Below are positions 62,238 through 64,000 of a DNA stretch of 64,000 bases, one piece after another. How positions within the stretch are numbered: position 1 is the stretch's first letter; the number at the start of each line of letters is the position of its first letter. The translations under genes were made by a program, and so were the position numbers. This stretch comes from JAZDFC01 sp043808235 (lineage in GTDB: Bacteria; Bacteroidota; Ignavibacteria; Ignavibacteriales; Melioribacteraceae): positions 62,001 to 126,000 of the forward strand of contig JAZDFC010000095.1 of assembly GCA_043808235.1 (NCBI GenBank), in the 5' to 3' direction. The notes beneath the pieces are model-generated. The model searched no databases and was not told the origin of the DNA. It saw only the letters and a program-made list of their open reading frames with translations.

Positions 62238-62314
62238 AAATTGCAGATTTTAGATTGTGGAATGTCAACTCTTCGAATAGTCATTAAGCTGTTACAATCC
62301 GGAATCTGCAATTT
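62238..62314. repeat. Large inverted repeat immediately after tRNA-Arg
   Basis: AAATTGCAGATT (62238-62249) is the exact reverse complement of AATCTGCAATTT (62303-62314); a second stem ATTGT (62254-62258) / ACAAT (62294-62298) lies inside. It starts 4 bp after the tRNA. No long T-run follows, so it is not a plain terminator; it may be a small mobile repeat. Confidence 0.7.
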
Positions 62315-62362
62315 GAGCTGTATTAAATCTGCACTCTTAAACCAACAATTCGAAATTAATTT

Positions 62363-62845
62363 ATGTTATTCGACGAACAAGTATATAGATTTATGTTTGC
62401 CGCTTTAGCCGAGGCTGAAAAGGCTCTCGAAATAGATGAGGTACCGATTGGGGCAGTCGTCGTTCATGAAAACAAAATAATCGGCAAGGGATTTAACCAG
62501 ACAGAGCTGCTTAAGGATTCAGCCGCACATGCTGAGATGCTTGCAATTACAGCCGCATCGAATCATCTTCAAAATAAATTGCTTGAAAATTGTACATTAT
62601 ATGTAACCGCAGAACCATGTTTGATGTGTGCAGGGGCAATATTATTATCCCGGATTCCTATCGTTTACTTCGGCGCTCACGAGCCAAAATTCGGCGCAGC
62701 GGGATCAATTTTTAACGTACTTGAAAGCGGTAAGTATAATCATTCGGTGAAGGTTTATTCGGGAATTTACGCTCAAGAGAGTCAATTCATGTTGAAAAAC
62801 TTTTTTGAAAATAAACGAATTCCGAACCCTGACAAACAAAATTAA
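62363..62845 (+). CDS. tadA: tRNA(adenosine34) deaminase TadA
   Basis: Zinc deaminase that turns A34 of tRNA-Arg(ACG) into inosine. Zinc ligands and acid are visible: H56 and E58 in AAHAEML, C86 and C89 in TAEPCLMCAGAILLSRI. 160 aa is the family length and the YFGAHEPKFGAAGS segment is typical. It lies 130 bp after a tRNA-Arg gene, though that tRNA (UCG) is not its substrate. Followed by adk 46 bp downstream. Confidence 0.94.
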   Translation: MLFDEQVYRFMFAALAEAEKALEIDEVPIGAVVVHENKIIGKGFNQTELLKDSAAHAEMLAITAASNHLQNKLLENCTLYVTAEPCLMCAGAILLSRIPIVYFGAHEPKFGAAGSIFNVLESGKYNHSVKVYSGIYAQESQFMLKNFFENKRIPNPDKQN

Positions 62846-62891
62846 TTATTAAATTTGACTAAGATTTTATAACATTTATGGCGATAACTTA

Positions 62892-63548
62892 ATGGAAAAA
62901 TTACCTCTTATTATTTTTGGTGCGCCCGGCGTTGGGAAAGGCACACAAGCTAAAATTATAGCAGAGAAACTAAACCTATTCCACATTTCTACAGGCGATA
63001 TTCTTAGAAGAGCAGTTGGTAACAAAACCGAGATGGGGATGAAGGCTCAATCATATATGGATAAAGGTGAACTCGTCCCCGATGAAATTATGGCCGGAAT
63101 TATTAAAGATGCTTTGAATGATAAAAGTGCCGAACATGGATTCATATTAGATGGATTTCCAAGAAACGTTGACCAAGCCGAACTGCTTGATAAAACATTC
63201 GCTCAAACAGAAATTAGTCACCCCATGGTAATTTCACTCGACGCCGATGATGAGGTAATTATCGGAAGATTATCACAGCGAAGACAGTGCAGTTCTTGCA
63301 GTAATATTGTTAGTTTAGCATTGCTCGAAGATAAATCCAAATGCCCCATATGCGGTGCTGAAAATAGTTTTATTAAAAGAAGAGACGATGAGGAAGGCGT
63401 TATCAGAAACCGTCTTAGAGTATTCCACGAACAAACTACACCTGTTCTGGAATTTTATAAGAAAAAGTGTGATGTTATTTTTGTTGACGGTACTGCCGAA
63501 ATTGACGTTGTTACCGATTCGATTTTGAAAGCGATTACAATTAAGTAG
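62892..63548 (+). CDS. adk: Adenylate kinase
   Basis: ATP + AMP to 2 ADP. P-loop GAPGVGKGTQA (10-20), STGDILRRAV, FILDGFPRNVDQAELL, and a long LID (about 125-165) that carries four Cys (CSSC and CPIC), a structural zinc site as in Gram-positive enzymes. 218 aa. Convergent with the ftsE-like gene: the two stop regions overlap by 8 bp. Confidence 0.97.
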   Translation: MEKLPLIIFGAPGVGKGTQAKIIAEKLNLFHISTGDILRRAVGNKTEMGMKAQSYMDKGELVPDEIMAGIIKDALNDKSAEHGFILDGFPRNVDQAELLDKTFAQTEISHPMVISLDADDEVIIGRLSQRRQCSSCSNIVSLALLEDKSKCPICGAENSFIKRRDDEEGVIRNRLRVFHEQTTPVLEFYKKKCDVIFVDGTAEIDVVTDSILKAITIK

Positions 63549-63999
63549 TCTTTTTCTTAAAGACTACTTTTACCGCTTTACCATCAACAAGTTTGATGAT
63601 TCTATGGTTTGTTTGTTTCACCAATTCATAATTATGTGTTGCAAAAATTACAGATGTTCCCCTTTCATTAATCTTCTTCAGATTATCAAGTATTTCTTTT
63701 GATGTATCCGGATCGAGATTCCCGGTTGGTTCATCTGCTAAAATTATCGAAGGATCGTTAAGCATTGCCCTTGCAATAGCGACTCTCTGTTGCTCGCCAC
63801 CGGACAATTGATGAGGCATATTTTTTTGTTTGTGCGAAAGTCCGACATCCGATAAAACATGATAAATTTTTCTTTTAATCTGGCTGCGTGGAGTTCCGGT
63901 TACTTCAAGAACAAACGCGAGGTTATCATAAACGTTGCGATCCTTCAACAGCTTAAAATCCTGAAATACTATTCCTACACTTCTTCGTAAGAAAGGCAG
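63541..63999 (-). CDS. ftsE: FtsE-type ABC ATPase (5' end outside window)
   Basis: The frame is open to the right edge, so Walker A is not visible. Seen: Q-loop region VGIVFQDFKLLKDRNVYDN, signature LSGGEQQRVAIARAM, Walker B SIILADEPTGNLDPDTS, switch FATHNYELV. VFQDFKLL and the short C-terminus are typical of FtsE, the partner of FtsX in division and cell-wall control; a LolD-like exporter ATPase is the alternative. ftsX would lie upstream or downstream outside the window and was not seen; the 3' neighbour is adk. Confidence 0.85.
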   Translation of the reverse strand: MPFLRRSVGIVFQDFKLLKDRNVYDNLAFVLEVTGTPRSQIKRKIYHVLSDVGLSHKQKNMPHQLSGGEQQRVAIARAMLNDPSIILADEPTGNLDPDTSKEILDNLKKINERGTSVIFATHNYELVKQTNHRIIKLVDGKAVKVVFKKKTT

Positions 64000-64000
64000 C

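Noticed and set aside
62158..62845. tRNA-Arg beside tadA as the enzyme's own substrate
   Set aside because: The anticodon is UCG; TadA needs A34 as in ACG, so the neighbourhood is probably chance.

Overview
The window looks like chromosome from a member of the Ignavibacteria (Bacteroidota/Chlorobi group). Five secreted proteins end in a type IX secretion (T9SS) type A sorting domain built around NYPNPFNP. There is a PorV-family protein, and there are CarboxypepD_reg/TonB-dependent receptors. A glycan locus in the window closely resembles the one I recall around the characterised Ignavibacterium album GH35 protein IALB_1185. No phage, insertion sequence or CRISPR array was seen.

Region 1 (1-2 kb): the 3' part of a surface protein with Kre9-like, PKD and T9SS domains, closed by a terminator.

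Region 2 (2-32.5 kb, all on the minus strand): a large carbohydrate-utilisation locus, probably for beta-1,2-glucan. Reading with transcription, it contains: a LacI-type regulator with a perfect palindromic operator inside its own promoter; a secreted tandem CBM9-like protein; a TonB-dependent receptor; a 1044-aa surface protein and a PorV-family barrel; a GH94 phosphorylase; a periplasmic GH144-like enzyme; a 1055-aa discoidin/six-hairpin glycosidase-like protein; a GH63/GH37-like enzyme; a GH35-family protein; a T9SS-exported GH144-like endoglucanase; and an ABC sugar importer operon (binding lipoprotein, two permeases, a third GH144-like enzyme, MalK-type ATPase). The inferred route is surface cleavage, TonB-driven uptake without SusD, periplasmic trimming, ABC import, and cytoplasmic phosphorolysis or transglycosylation. 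The intergenic gaps carry families of short palindromic repeats, and one copy lies inside the signal-peptide codons of the binding protein.

Region 3 (33-41.6 kb, plus strand): a small T9SS protein, two FISUMP-domain proteins, then a tight set consisting of a Spy/CpxP-like lipoprotein, a TonB-dependent receptor, a response regulator, a histidine kinase and a cation diffusion facilitator. This looks like a metal or envelope-stress module.

Region 4 (41.7-59.8 kb): mostly housekeeping and oddities. It holds purE, a GIN-domain lipoprotein, a 1304-aa protein with TPR repeats and three CbbX-like AAA+ modules, a TraB-family membrane protein, an isolated PduS/PduT-like electron-transfer and microcompartment-shell pair downstream of a SpoIIE-type phosphatase and an M64 peptidase, a pterin carbinolamine dehydratase, clpC, floA, a small membrane protein and a UvrD/PcrA-type helicase.

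Region 5 (59.9-64 kb): a displaced RHS C-terminal fragment carrying a barnase/RNase Sa-type toxin domain, interrupted by a one-base frameshift, with a barstar-family immunity gene 2 bp downstream. Next come tRNA-Arg(UCG), a large inverted repeat, tadA, adk, and an ftsE-like ATPase that runs off the right edge.
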